From the NCBI GenBank assembly GCA_052246295.1, contig JBQQCO010000001.1: DNA of 64,000 nucleotides; one strand, given 5' to 3'. This DNA comes from Piscibacillus sp052246295. GTDB lineage: Bacteria; Bacillota; Bacilli; Bacillales; Alkalibacillaceae. This document shows positions 52,167 through 61,450 of this stretch, piece after piece (within the stretch, counting starts at the first letter, position 1; each line of letters begins with the position of its first letter). The notes below the pieces were generated by a model. The model had not been told where the DNA came from. It saw only the letters and a list, made by a program, of their open reading frames with translations, and searched no databases. Made by a program: the position numbers and the translations under genes.

Positions 52167-53159
52167 TTATTCTATAAAACTTTTATCTACTAAACCTGTT
52201 AAGTCTGGTTGTTCATCTAGAAATCCTAAGTCATACGATGAGTTCGCAAACTCTTGAAGAACTTCTTCATCTACATCATACGTGAACGTGATTCGCTCCC
52301 AAGCACGATCAACCACTGAAGGAGATAATTCTTGATCTGTGATTTCTTTAATTTTCTTAATCGCAATCTCTTTTGATTCGTCTGGATTGTTTTGGATAAA
52401 CTCAGTTGCTTTTTTGTGCCCATCAACAATGCTTTGTACAAGCTCTGGGTCATTTTCAATTAATTCATTTGAAGTAACGAAAACAGCTGCTGGTAACGTT
52501 TCACCGTAAGCCACATCTGGAGTATCGATTAGAACTTCACCTGTTCCCTCTTCTTCGATAAATGACGCCCAAGGCTCTGGAACGGTCGCTGCATCGACAT
52601 TACCTGTTGCGAACATATTCGAATATGTTGCTGGTTTTCCGGTTACGTGTTTCATCTCGCCACCAGTACGATCAGATGTGATACCATATTCGTCTTTCAT
52701 TAATGCTTCAAACTGAACATCGTGAGTACAACCTACGCGAGGTGAGATAAATGTTTTACCCACTAAATCTTCTGGTGATTCAATGTCAGCATCAGGTCGT
52801 TTCATAATAACCGTACCACCTGTTGATGCTGCTCCAACGACGCTAACCTTTGCACCACTTGTGAAATGGTTCATCGCGGGTCCTGGACCTACAATTCCTG
52901 CTTCAATATCTCCAGTTTCTAATGCTGTCATGAATGCTGATCCATCTGGAAAATACTGATAATTTACTTCAGTGCCATCTGGTAACGTTTCGGAATATAA
53001 ATCTTTTTCTTCCGCTACCATTCCGGCTACGTGGTTAATGTTTGGAAAATATCCAATCGTCACGACTTCATTTGATTCTTCTTCAGCATTTGAACTACCG
53101 CATGCCGCAAGCACAGCCCCGAGTATTATAATCGCTGCTAATATTAATAATCTTTTCAT
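52167..53159 (-). CDS. SsuA-like ABC substrate-binding lipoprotein
   Basis: 330 residues from the ATG at 53159 (AAGGGGAG upstream; an in-frame ATG 14 codons earlier is unlikely). Lipobox VLAAC. NMT1/SsuA-type binding domain: GYFPNINHVAGMVAEE near 36-51, DIEAGIVGPGPAMN near 82. Substrates of this class include aliphatic sulfonates, taurine, nitrate and pyrimidines; the exact one is not resolved. Last gene of the unit. Confidence 0.87.
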   Translation of the reverse strand: MKRLLILAAIIILGAVLAACGSSNAEEESNEVVTIGYFPNINHVAGMVAEEKDLYSETLPDGTEVNYQYFPDGSAFMTALETGDIEAGIVGPGPAMNHFTSGAKVSVVGAASTGGTVIMKRPDADIESPEDLVGKTFISPRVGCTHDVQFEALMKDEYGITSDRTGGEMKHVTGKPATYSNMFATGNVDAATVPEPWASFIEEEGTGEVLIDTPDVAYGETLPAAVFVTSNELIENDPELVQSIVDGHKKATEFIQNNPDESKEIAIKKIKEITDQELSPSVVDRAWERITFTYDVDEEVLQEFANSSYDLGFLDEQPDLTGLVDKSFIE

Positions 53160-53179
53160 TTTATTTAAACTCCCCTTTT

Positions 53180-53938
53180 TTATGTTTTTAAAAGTCCCCA
53201 ACGTTTCAGGACATTTTTCTCTAATCTAGAAAATACTAGCTGATCGACTAGTGCGCCAATCAAACCAATAATGATGATAATTCCAATGACTTGGTCCATC
53301 TTCGCAAAATCAGATGCGAACTGTAATGAATAACCTAAACCAGGTCCGTTACTTAAGAGCTCACCTGCCATGAGTGCTCTCCAGCTGAATGCCCAAGCAA
53401 GCCTAACACCTGTCATGTAATAAGGGATACTGGCTGGAATTTCAACACGGTAAAATAATTCAGGTCCCTTTGTCCCCATCGTTCTAGCAGCACGGACTAG
53501 CTGTGGCGGAACATTGTGAATGGCTGACCTGACATTCAGTGCCATTACAAAGGTTCCGCCTAACACAACCACGAAGATGACCGCAAACTCGGTAAACCCA
53601 AATAACATTAATGATAATGGCACCCAAACAATACTCGGAATACTTTGTAAGGCAATTAAGTACATGCCTGCTGTTTCATCTGCCTGACGTGATTTCCCCA
53701 GTAGGACACCTAGTAACGTTCCAATAATTAGGGCAAGTGACATCCCAATAATGAGGTGTTTAAAGCTTGCGCCTAACGCGACTAGTAAACTACCATCTGT
53801 GAATCCGTTAAAAAGTGATTGAAAGACTTTAAATGGTCCTGGCAAGACAACTGAAGGAAATATTTCAAGCCATACAATTGACTGCCATACCCCTACTACG
53901 ACAACTAAGAACAGTATGCGTTTAATAGTTAGTTTCAT
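53180..53938 (-). CDS. SsuC-like ABC permease
   Basis: 252 residues, about six membrane segments, EAA-type loop RAARTMGTKGPELFYRV near 148-164. It overlaps the ATPase gene by 17 nt. Confidence 0.88.
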   Translation of the reverse strand: MKLTIKRILFLVVVVGVWQSIVWLEIFPSVVLPGPFKVFQSLFNGFTDGSLLVALGASFKHLIIGMSLALIIGTLLGVLLGKSRQADETAGMYLIALQSIPSIVWVPLSLMLFGFTEFAVIFVVVLGGTFVMALNVRSAIHNVPPQLVRAARTMGTKGPELFYRVEIPASIPYYMTGVRLAWAFSWRALMAGELLSNGPGLGYSLQFASDFAKMDQVIGIIIIIGLIGALVDQLVFSRLEKNVLKRWGLLKT

Positions 53939-54710
53939 GATCTAACTCTTCCTTCAACACTTTGTCGATTTCGTCTTTTAATAAGTCCATTACCTGGTTC
54001 TCTAGTTCAATCACTTTGGCGTCGTCGCGTCTTCGTGGTCGTGGAACGTCAATCTCAAAATCTGCGATGATCCGTCCTGGTCTAGTTCCCATCACAACGA
54101 CACGGTCAGATAGTTTAATAGCCTCTTGGATACTGTGCGTGACAAATAGAATCGTTTTCTTAGTCTCTTGCCAGATTTTCGTCAGTTCATCATGCATAAT
54201 GTGTCGCGTCTGTTCATCGAGTGCGCCAAATGGTTCATCCATTAATAACACTTTAGGGTCCATCGCAAGTGCTCTTGCGATCGCAACACGCTGCTGCATT
54301 CCTCCTGAAAGTTCATACGTGTAGTGGTTCTTAAACTTACTTAAGTGAACCATTTTTAAGAAATGATCAACGCGTTCCTCCGCTTCTTTTTTAGGTAATT
54401 GTTTTTTAAGCGGGTATAAAACGTTTTCTTTAACGTTTAGCCATGGAAATAACGATGGTTCCTGGAATACCATGCCACGATCTGGTCCCGGCTTTTTGAT
54501 TTGGTTGTTTTCCAAAGAAATCGTTCCTTCTGAAACACTTTGCAAGCCTGCCACCATCGAAAGTAGCGTCGACTTACCACAACCAGATGGTCCTAATATA
54601 GACACAAACTGGTTTTCCTCTATCGTTAAATTAATACCAGAAAACACTTCGAAGCGACCTTGCTTCTGATCCTCGTACGTTTTTCCAACTTGATCTATTT
54701 TTAAAAACAT
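53922..54710 (-). CDS. SsuB/TauB-like ABC ATPase
   Basis: 262 residues. Walker A GPSGCGKST near 38-46, signature LSGGMQQRVAIARAL near 136, Walker B VLLMDEPFGALDE near 156, H-loop VTHSIQEA. Two adjacent ATGs; the second has better spacing to AGGTGA. First gene of the three-gene importer. Confidence 0.9.
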   Translation of the reverse strand: MFLKIDQVGKTYEDQKQGRFEVFSGINLTIEENQFVSILGPSGCGKSTLLSMVAGLQSVSEGTISLENNQIKKPGPDRGMVFQEPSLFPWLNVKENVLYPLKKQLPKKEAEERVDHFLKMVHLSKFKNHYTYELSGGMQQRVAIARALAMDPKVLLMDEPFGALDEQTRHIMHDELTKIWQETKKTILFVTHSIQEAIKLSDRVVVMGTRPGRIIADFEIDVPRPRRRDDAKVIELENQVMDLLKDEIDKVLKEELDHETNY

Positions 54711-54837
54711 CATTTCACCTAATTTCTAACAATTCCTATAAACTTACTTGGTTTTAGTTACATTAATAGATTATACAGTGGAGACAAGAAACGTGTCAAC
54801 TTTTTGATTAATTAGGTGGTGATTTTTTATTACAGAA

Positions 54838-54862
54838 TAAAAAAAGCCTAGCACTGGGCTAG
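54838..54862 (-). terminator. Terminator of the small lipoprotein gene
   Basis: Minus strand TAGCCC/GGGCTA-type imperfect stem, TTTTTTT run after it, adjacent to the stop. Confidence 0.72.
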
Positions 54863-54863
54863 A

Positions 54864-55409
54864 CTATTCGGTCACTTTAAATTGGACCTGGGTTTGGATT
54901 TCATATTTTTGTTCATTGTAATTAAAATCAGCATAACCGTTTACTTCATAGAAACCTTTTGGAAAATCCCCGTCCATGACTTCTTGCATGAACTCTACAT
55001 ATTCATCTGGGTCTTGGCTTGAAAAACCACCTGAAGCAGTATACTCCTTACGTAATGGCTCACCTTTTTCCAAAACTGTTGATAATAATGGCTCATTCAT
55101 AGCGAAACCTATATCATACTCTCTTGTGACTTCATGAATGGGGAAAATAAACGGTGATTCGGCGTGTGTTATCTCAACCTGATTTTGATCTCCTACATAC
55201 TCCAACTCTGCATAGATGGACACATTAGACCCACCTTCATACTCCCCTTTTTCCGTCACTAAACGATAAACAAAATCGCCTTCCTGAACTTCGCTTTCAG
55301 TTTCTTTTACCTCGTATTGGCTAAGTTCATCATCTGAAGGTGCAGAGCCTGTCGTTCCACAGGCTGCAAGTACCATAACAAACCCAATAAGTACTAATAT
55401 CTGTTTCAT
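54864..55409 (-). CDS. Hypothetical lipoprotein
   Basis: 181 residues with lipobox VLAAC (Cys17). The mature part is acidic and looks like beta-strand repeats (Ig-like); pattern VYRLVTEKGEYEGGSNVSIYAELEY resembles BsuPI/intracellular-proteinase-inhibitor-like domains. I cannot name a family with confidence. Convergent with nothing; divergent from the papain-like gene. Confidence 0.75.
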   Translation of the reverse strand: MKQILVLIGFVMVLAACGTTGSAPSDDELSQYEVKETESEVQEGDFVYRLVTEKGEYEGGSNVSIYAELEYVGDQNQVEITHAESPFIFPIHEVTREYDIGFAMNEPLLSTVLEKGEPLRKEYTASGGFSSQDPDEYVEFMQEVMDGDFPKGFYEVNGYADFNYNEQKYEIQTQVQFKVTE

Positions 55410-55524
55410 CTCATCACCTCTATAGACTTAGACGTTAATTTAAAAAAATTGTTACAAATGATGCACCTTTTTGGGTGAATACCTATATCTTGTAGTATAC
55501 GACTACGAAGATGAGGTGTTTTAC

Positions 55525-56283
55525 ATGGCAAACCCAATCATCACTGGAACTACTACGGGTGATACGGTTTCCGTTCACATTGATTTGTTTAGGTACCCAG
55601 TTCGTTACATTAAAGTATACTTAGGTGGAGACTTGGTCGGCACATTCCACCCTATTTCTGATTTTCATTTAAGAAATCCTGAAGGAAAACCAGTTAAAGT
55701 GGCGCTTATTTTTGCTGATGGAGATAAACATGAAACAGTGATTATAGGTGGAAAATCGCGCCGGACACCAACTCGTCAAGACTTTTTACCAGGAGACATA
55801 TTGGTAGCTTGCGATAACTTCGGCGACTTCCCACCACCTGGATATATGGGGCATTCTGCCTTAGTCCTTGACCAACGTAACATCATTGAAGCTACAACAT
55901 CTATGCCACAAATTAGGCAAGCAACGATTCGAGAGTTTATTGACATACATCCTAACTATATGCACTTACGTTGTCGCGATTATAATGTGGCTAATCAAGC
56001 AACAGAATTCGCTTATGAATATTTGCATATGTATAATTCTAGCCTGAAAAAAGGTGAAGATGTACCACCATTTTCACTAAGCCCACTAGTTCCATTAAAT
56101 GATCCTTATAACTCGATATATTGTTCAAAACTTGTTTGGTTATGTTACTACTATGGCGCTGGTGTTGATTTAAATAATGACTTCTTCCTCTACTCCCCAG
56201 AAGATTTGTCGACATTGGAAAACGATGATCGATTTGAGGTCATTTATAAACACCCTGAGTTTGATTTCAAGCTCAACACTTAA
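55525..56283 (+). CDS. Permuted papain-like (YiiX/NlpC-P60-related) hydrolase
   Basis: 252 residues from the ATG at 55525 (GAGGTG 8 nt upstream; a GTG 18 codons earlier lies before it). An N-terminal beta domain (about 1-85), then a YiiX-like core: LPGDILVACDNF near 90, GYMGHSALVLD near 110 with the catalytic His, and YNSIYCSKLVWLCYYY near 207 with the catalytic Cys. The order His before Cys is the permuted papain fold. It may cleave an amide or thioester; substrate unknown. No signal peptide. Confidence 0.78.
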   Translation: MANPIITGTTTGDTVSVHIDLFRYPVRYIKVYLGGDLVGTFHPISDFHLRNPEGKPVKVALIFADGDKHETVIIGGKSRRTPTRQDFLPGDILVACDNFGDFPPPGYMGHSALVLDQRNIIEATTSMPQIRQATIREFIDIHPNYMHLRCRDYNVANQATEFAYEYLHMYNSSLKKGEDVPPFSLSPLVPLNDPYNSIYCSKLVWLCYYYGAGVDLNNDFFLYSPEDLSTLENDDRFEVIYKHPEFDFKLNT

Positions 56284-56288
56284 TACAG

Positions 56289-56318
56289 CTGCCTCGAGAA
56301 TTCGGGGCAGATTTTTTA
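56289..56318 (+). terminator. Terminator of the papain-like gene
   Basis: CTGCCTCGA/TCGGGGCAG stem followed by six Ts. Confidence 0.88.
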
Positions 56319-56351
56319 TGTTATTGATACATTTGAGCGACACTTAAAATA

Positions 56352-56388
56352 TTAAAAAAGAGCTCTACCGTTGTCGGCGAGCCCTTTT
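56352..56388 (-). terminator. Terminator of the 55-residue membrane protein gene
   Basis: Minus strand GGGCTC...GAGCTC stem and a T-run, 8 nt after the stop. Confidence 0.7.
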
Positions 56389-56395
56389 ACTGTAA

Positions 56396-56563
56396 TTAAC
56401 GATGGCTTACTTCTACTTCCATGTCTAATCCGTTCGTTGCTTCATCTATAGTTTGAAGGGTTGATTTCTTTCTCTTGAAGAGCGAAATAACCTTTTCTGC
56501 TGCGTATAGTACTAGGAAGGTTAGGAAGACTGTTAAAGATACTAAGATAAGAGATGTTTCCAT
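56396..56563 (-). CDS. Small single-pass membrane protein (55 residues)
   Basis: ATG at 56563 with GGGGGATGAGGG upstream. One membrane segment (residues 4-22), then a basic stretch (KRKKS) and a polar acidic tail. A terminator follows, so this is likely a real gene. No family recognised. Confidence 0.7.
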   Translation of the reverse strand: METSLILVSLTVFLTFLVLYAAEKVISLFKRKKSTLQTIDEATNGLDMEVEVSHR

Positions 56564-56956
56564 TACCCTCATCCCCCTTCGCTTAAATATTGTGATTTAT
56601 TATGATTTGCAAGTATATAATACCAAATTTAACGATAATTTCAACCTTAATGTTTAAATTCTTTTATAATTTTGTGTATTCTCCCACATTTTTGTGTATA
56701 CTCCATATTTAAAAACACTTTAAAGCTGTAAAGTAGTGAATTTTCTAAAAATTTTATAACAAGCACCCTGACTGGCTTCGCGGACTTCGATCCAAGTCTT
56801 TTTTTAAGTAAATAGAATGATTGCTTAGTAAAACAGGGTATTTTTAAGTATTTATAACGTTAACCAAAAAAATTATTTATTTTTGAGGTGTAATCATTCT
56901 ATAAGCAGAAATAACAGATATAAAAAATCCAGCCCCGGTTTAGGAGCTGGATCATA
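56564..56956. other. Gene-free AT-rich stretch with a 15-bp direct repeat
   Basis: Nothing codes here. TTTTGTGTATTCTCC (56670) and TTTTGTGTATACTCC (56690) repeat with 20-bp spacing, in the region that should hold the promoter of the small membrane gene. A small hairpin (GACTT/AAGTC) with seven Ts on the plus strand lies near 56786-56808. Confidence 0.6.
56921..56952 (-). terminator. Terminator of the S9 peptidase gene
   Basis: Minus strand ATCCAGC/GCTGGAT stem with six Ts. Confidence 0.85.
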
Positions 56957-58735
56957 TTAAACGTATTGCTCGAAGAATTCGAGAACTTGTTCATATACTT
57001 TGATTTCGTTTTCTTTCTTAGAAAATCCGTGTCCTTCGTCGTCTAAGACCAGATACTGAACATCGGTTCCTTGCTTTTCTAAAGCTTCAACGATTTGGTC
57101 TGATTCGGCCTTTACAACACGAGGGTCTTTTGCACCCTGGATGACTAGCATTGGTTTAGTCATCGATTCTAAATACGTAATTGGTGAGTCCTCTGTAAAT
57201 TTATCCTTATCTTTCACAGGATCTCCAACCCATTGCTTCATCATTGGCTTCCAGTGCTCTGGAACACTTTCAACGAAGCTGAATAGGTTACTTACGCCAA
57301 AGATATCCACAACGGCTTTGAAGTATTCTGGATGACGCCCGTGTAGAAGTAAAGCCATGTAGCCACCATAGCTACCACCCATAAGTAAAATTTTATCGCG
57401 ATCGGCATACCCATTCTTAATTAACCACTCAAGACCTTCAACGTTATCTAAGCGCGGACCATAACCCCAGTCGCCTTCAATGACTTTCGTAAACTTCAAA
57501 CCATAGCCAGTTGAACCTCTGAAGTTAGGGGTAAAAATACTATAGCCTTGGTACAGTAAGAACTGGAATAATGCTCTAAACGTCTGGCGTTCAGCTGCTT
57601 GTGGTCCACCGTGTGGCCATAGAATTACATGACCATTATCGTTATCTGGTTTGGCACGGAAGAACATCGCTTCAATTTCTGTTCCATCATATGATGGATA
57701 CGTCACAACTTCTGGTTCTACCATTTCTTCTTTGGCAACACCAGGAACACCGTAGTTCGTTAGGTTTTCCCACTTACCATCCGAAAATTTATAAATATTA
57801 GTTGGCACTGTAGCCGATACACCCATTAAGTAAAGGTTTCCTGACTCGGCCACTTTCATCTGCATGACAACACTTACCGGTAAAACCAATTCTTCTAACG
57901 TACCATTCTCTAAATCATAGCGGTAAAGCGAATCTTTTACTCCTTTAGATCCACCAATGTATAACGAGTTGGATGACTCATCATACTTAACATCAGTTAG
58001 CGACACACCATCTAGTTCTTTAACTTTAGAAAACTCTTTTGTTTCTAAATCAAATTTTGCAAGATAAGCAAAATCAGCATCATACGTTGTGGTGAAGTAA
58101 AGATCTTTTTCTGAGGCATATGCTAGACCACTAAATGTATGCTGTTGGTCTGTTTCAGGTGTTAGTCGTAGATGCTCTCCATCTTTTACCGCAAAAGCTA
58201 ATTGAGACGTGTTTGCAAACATTTTTAAATAGACAAAACTCGTCTCTTCAGGGCTTTTTTCGGATAAATAGGTCGGCGCACCATCACCTTCTAAAAACAC
58301 TTCTTCTTGATCATTTTCAAGATTATATACATACGACTTTAAGAACGTTTGGGAATCTTTATTCGATGTATAGTAAACCTTTCTACCATCCTTAGATAAC
58401 ATCGGCATCATGTGTCGGTGCCCTTCTGATGTTCGAATTGGTTTTAGTTCGCCACCTTTTGTTGGAATCGCGTAAAGTTGTGTATTCTCATCTCCATCTT
58501 GATCTGAAGCTAATAGAATAAAGTTGCCTTCTTTGTCGTACTGAATCGACCCTGTACTTTGATTGTGGAATGTTAATGGGTACGGAAATGTATTCGGCAA
58601 ATCCATCGCCCAAAGGTTGTAATGACCATTCAAATTAGTTGAAAAAGCCAGTTGCGTTTCATCTGGGCTTACACTAAAAGCTTGAATCCCATATGTTTGG
58701 AAAAACTGTTTAACGTTTGGTTTATTAAAATTCAT
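56957..58735 (-). CDS. S9-family prolyl-oligopeptidase-like peptidase
   Basis: 592 residues. N-terminal WD40/TolB-like beta-propeller (about 1-330), then an alpha/beta-hydrolase domain with the nucleophile Ser in GGSYGGYM near 453, Asp in QGAKDPRV near 540 and His in DEGHGF near 571. No signal peptide, so intracellular. It likely trims oligopeptides or acyl-peptides. Confidence 0.9.
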   Translation of the reverse strand: MNFNKPNVKQFFQTYGIQAFSVSPDETQLAFSTNLNGHYNLWAMDLPNTFPYPLTFHNQSTGSIQYDKEGNFILLASDQDGDENTQLYAIPTKGGELKPIRTSEGHRHMMPMLSKDGRKVYYTSNKDSQTFLKSYVYNLENDQEEVFLEGDGAPTYLSEKSPEETSFVYLKMFANTSQLAFAVKDGEHLRLTPETDQQHTFSGLAYASEKDLYFTTTYDADFAYLAKFDLETKEFSKVKELDGVSLTDVKYDESSNSLYIGGSKGVKDSLYRYDLENGTLEELVLPVSVVMQMKVAESGNLYLMGVSATVPTNIYKFSDGKWENLTNYGVPGVAKEEMVEPEVVTYPSYDGTEIEAMFFRAKPDNDNGHVILWPHGGPQAAERQTFRALFQFLLYQGYSIFTPNFRGSTGYGLKFTKVIEGDWGYGPRLDNVEGLEWLIKNGYADRDKILLMGGSYGGYMALLLHGRHPEYFKAVVDIFGVSNLFSFVESVPEHWKPMMKQWVGDPVKDKDKFTEDSPITYLESMTKPMLVIQGAKDPRVVKAESDQIVEALEKQGTDVQYLVLDDEGHGFSKKENEIKVYEQVLEFFEQYV

Positions 58736-58877
58736 GAGACTACCTCCCTAATATTTGCTCCACTATTTCTATTCGACATAAACAACAAAATTCCTACGAG
58801 TATCGAAATATTTTTTATAGGTGTTTTAATAAGGAAAAATAAGGTAAAGTAATTGATAGATAGGGGGGCGTAAGTTT

Positions 58878-59972
58878 ATGATTAAATATTCAGTTATGCT
58901 CATGTTGATTCTCACCATTGGTTGTTCATCTCAAACCTCAGATGAACCTCTTAAATCATCGGACGAACCAGAAGCTCAACACTCTCTTGAAGAAAAAGAC
59001 ATTATTGGAAATGAAGAAGAGGTGACAACACTCGTTGAGAAGCTTGCCATTCCTTGGTCGATCGCAGGATCCGGCGAAACGTTTTTTGTAACAGAGCGTG
59101 ATGGTCGTTTATTGCAGATTGATTCAAATGGTGACGTCACTGAGCAAACATTAGAATTGGAAAAAGAAATTTTGCACTATGGTGAGGGTGGGTTGCTAGG
59201 ACTACTGCTTGCACCTGATTTCAGTAATTCCGGAAAAGCTTACCTTTACCACACTTACCAAGAAGGCGATCAAATTTTAAATCGTATCGTAATGGTCGAA
59301 AAAGATCATGATACTTGGCAGGAGACGGATGTACTCGTTGACCAAATACCTGGTGCGAGGTTTCATAACGGTGGCCGTCTAGCATTCGGGCCAGATGGTA
59401 AACTTTATGCCACAACAGGTGATGCCCTTGAGCCTGATTTAGCCCAAGAGGAGACAAGTTTAGCAGGGAAAATCTTGCGAATGAATGTAGATGGTACTGT
59501 GCCTGAAGATAATCCGTTTAGTGATTCACTCGTCTATTCGTTTGGACACCGGAACCCTCAAGGATTAGCATGGAGTGATGATGGCACCATGTATGCATCA
59601 GAGCATGGAAATAGCGCACATGATGAACTCAACGTGATTGAAGCAGGTAGAAACTATGGATGGCCAGTTATAGAAGGTGATGAAAATGCAGAGAAAATGA
59701 GTCCTCCACTTTATCACACTGGTGATTCGACTTGGGCACCATCTGGCATCGGCTACTATGATGGAACGCTTTATGTTGCAGCCCTACGCGGTTCTAAGAT
59801 CATCGCATATGACATTGAATCGGGCGAGCCAGAGACATTTTATGAAAATAGTGGACGAATGCGTGATATTTGGATTGAAGATGGGTATTTGTACACGATA
59901 ACGAGTAATCGAGATGGACGAGGTAACCCTGAACAGTCAGATGATCAATTGATTCGGATAAAGTTAGATTAG
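58878..59972 (+). CDS. PQQ-dependent sugar-dehydrogenase-like lipoprotein
   Basis: 364 residues. Lipobox LTIGC (Cys16), acidic linker, then a beta-propeller of the soluble glucose/sorbosone dehydrogenase (GSDH/YliI) family: LAIPWSI near 52, HNGGRLAFGPDGKLYATTGD near 164-183, SFGHRNPQGLAW near 222 and EHGNSAHDELNVI near 243. Oxidation of an aldose at the outer surface, if PQQ is available; Bacillaceae do not usually make PQQ, so the cofactor is uncertain. Confidence 0.85.
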   Translation: MIKYSVMLMLILTIGCSSQTSDEPLKSSDEPEAQHSLEEKDIIGNEEEVTTLVEKLAIPWSIAGSGETFFVTERDGRLLQIDSNGDVTEQTLELEKEILHYGEGGLLGLLLAPDFSNSGKAYLYHTYQEGDQILNRIVMVEKDHDTWQETDVLVDQIPGARFHNGGRLAFGPDGKLYATTGDALEPDLAQEETSLAGKILRMNVDGTVPEDNPFSDSLVYSFGHRNPQGLAWSDDGTMYASEHGNSAHDELNVIEAGRNYGWPVIEGDENAEKMSPPLYHTGDSTWAPSGIGYYDGTLYVAALRGSKIIAYDIESGEPETFYENSGRMRDIWIEDGYLYTITSNRDGRGNPEQSDDQLIRIKLD

Positions 59973-59989
59973 AAAACTATAACGAATAA

Positions 59990-60235
59990 GAGCCTGGGAC
60001 AAAACTTTTGTTATCACATGATGTAGCGTGTGATTCTTAATATCTGTCTTCTTTTTTGCTAAGTCAAAATGCTTCGCTTACCGCAGGCACGGCTTCAACT
60101 TCCCCAAACTCACTCGTGTTCGTTTGGGGTGATTTTCAGCTCGTGCTGTTCCTGCAGGTGTCTCAGCATTTTGACTACGCTAATAGCACTCAATATTCAT
60201 TGCCTGATCAGCTACTTTTCTTTTGTCTCGGCCTC
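59990..60235. repeat. MITE-like repeat element, copy C
   Basis: 246 bp. Ends GAGCCTGGGACAAAA and TTTTGTCTCGGCCTC are imperfect inverted repeats that match the termini of copy A. The core (AAGTCAAAATGCTTCGCTTA to CAGCATTTTGACTACGCT) is shared with copies A and B but lacks the central GC-rich section. It lies between convergent genes and ends 2 nt before the serine-hydrolase stop. Confidence 0.82.
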
Positions 60236-60237
60236 TT

Positions 60238-61320
60238 TTATTTTTTAGACAGTTCTCGTAGGACACTTAACATAAAGCGCATACTTTTATGGACCCGCTT
60301 TGATTGATTGAAATTTCCTATTACATAAACATCTAAAACCGGAAAATATAAAGCAAAAGATGAAATCGAACCTAGATGTCCCCACCCGGCATATTTTTTC
60401 ATAAAGGGAAGAAGCTTTATATTCATTAAACCATACCCGTAAGATATGCCTAACCCCCACATTCTCCTCCACTGTTGCATTTCTTTTAAAGATTTGCCTT
60501 GAATTAATTCATGGTTCACTAAGGCTTTCATGAATTTTAATAAATCTTCAGAGGTACTTACTGTTTGTCCGCCAGCATAGAAACTACTAAAACTCCGATA
60601 ATCTTCTACAATGATTTTTTGATTACCTAAATATACGTTTGCTATGGGTTCGTTTGTTTGATCATTTGGTTCTGAGTACTGTGATAAAAAAGAGTTGTTC
60701 ATATTTAGGGGGTTGAAAATATACTCATGCAACACGTCTTGGTAGGGCTTTGAAGTAATGTTTTCAATAATCAAACCCAATAAATTATATCCTGTATCTG
60801 AATAACGACACTTTTTCCCTGGTTCAAAACGAGGCTTTAGATAACGTTTCGACCATTTTATAGTCTCCTCTGGTGTCCAGAAGACATTTGGTTCTTTAAG
60901 CGTCATCTCTAAAAATGATTCACCTTGTATTGGTTGATCTTCAAAATAGTCTGGCAAACCTGATGTATGACTCAACAAATGTTTAATCTGAATTCTGTTT
61001 GAATAATCCGTTCCTTTACAGACATGCAAACCTCTACAAATGTCTTCAGATAGATAATCGACAATCCGGTCTTCATAATTGATTTTTCCTTGTTCAGCTA
61101 ATTTCACAATGATCACTGCTGTAAACATTTTACCAATACTAGCTGTATGATAGCGTTGGTCAGCTAATGCTTTAACTTGATTCGTCGTACCAGAAGCCAT
61201 GTTCCAATGAATCTCATTTTTTTCAGAATGAACTAATAAATACGCATTATGGATCATGGAGTCAGTTTGCACCATATCATCCAACCTATTTTGTACTTTC
61301 AATTTTATTTCTTCCTTCAC
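60238..61320 (-). CDS. Class C beta-lactamase-like serine hydrolase
   Basis: 360 residues. SxxK motif SIGK at 61-64 (TASIGKMF), the YSDTGYN block near 178-184 as the YxN-like site, and LLSHTSGLPDYF near 116, typical of the DD-peptidase/esterase branch. No signal peptide or lipobox, so probably cytoplasmic. True beta-lactamase activity is not implied. Its stop is at the end of repeat copy C. Confidence 0.85.
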   Translation of the reverse strand: MKEEIKLKVQNRLDDMVQTDSMIHNAYLLVHSEKNEIHWNMASGTTNQVKALADQRYHTASIGKMFTAVIIVKLAEQGKINYEDRIVDYLSEDICRGLHVCKGTDYSNRIQIKHLLSHTSGLPDYFEDQPIQGESFLEMTLKEPNVFWTPEETIKWSKRYLKPRFEPGKKCRYSDTGYNLLGLIIENITSKPYQDVLHEYIFNPLNMNNSFLSQYSEPNDQTNEPIANVYLGNQKIIVEDYRSFSSFYAGGQTVSTSEDLLKFMKALVNHELIQGKSLKEMQQWRRMWGLGISYGYGLMNIKLLPFMKKYAGWGHLGSISSFALYFPVLDVYVIGNFNQSKRVHKSMRFMLSVLRELSKK

Positions 61321-61450
61321 CTAAATCTCCCCCCAACTCTAAATTCATTATATATGTTTTTGAGTTCATCAATAACATATTTTCAGATAATTATAAATTT
61401 TTGTTATAATAGGATTAGATTACAAACAAGGATGAGAGGGGAAATACAAC

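Noticed and set aside
60238..61320. Beta-lactam resistance gene
   Set aside because: No export signal and only generic SxxK/YxN motifs; the sequence is closer to esterase/DD-peptidase-like hydrolases.
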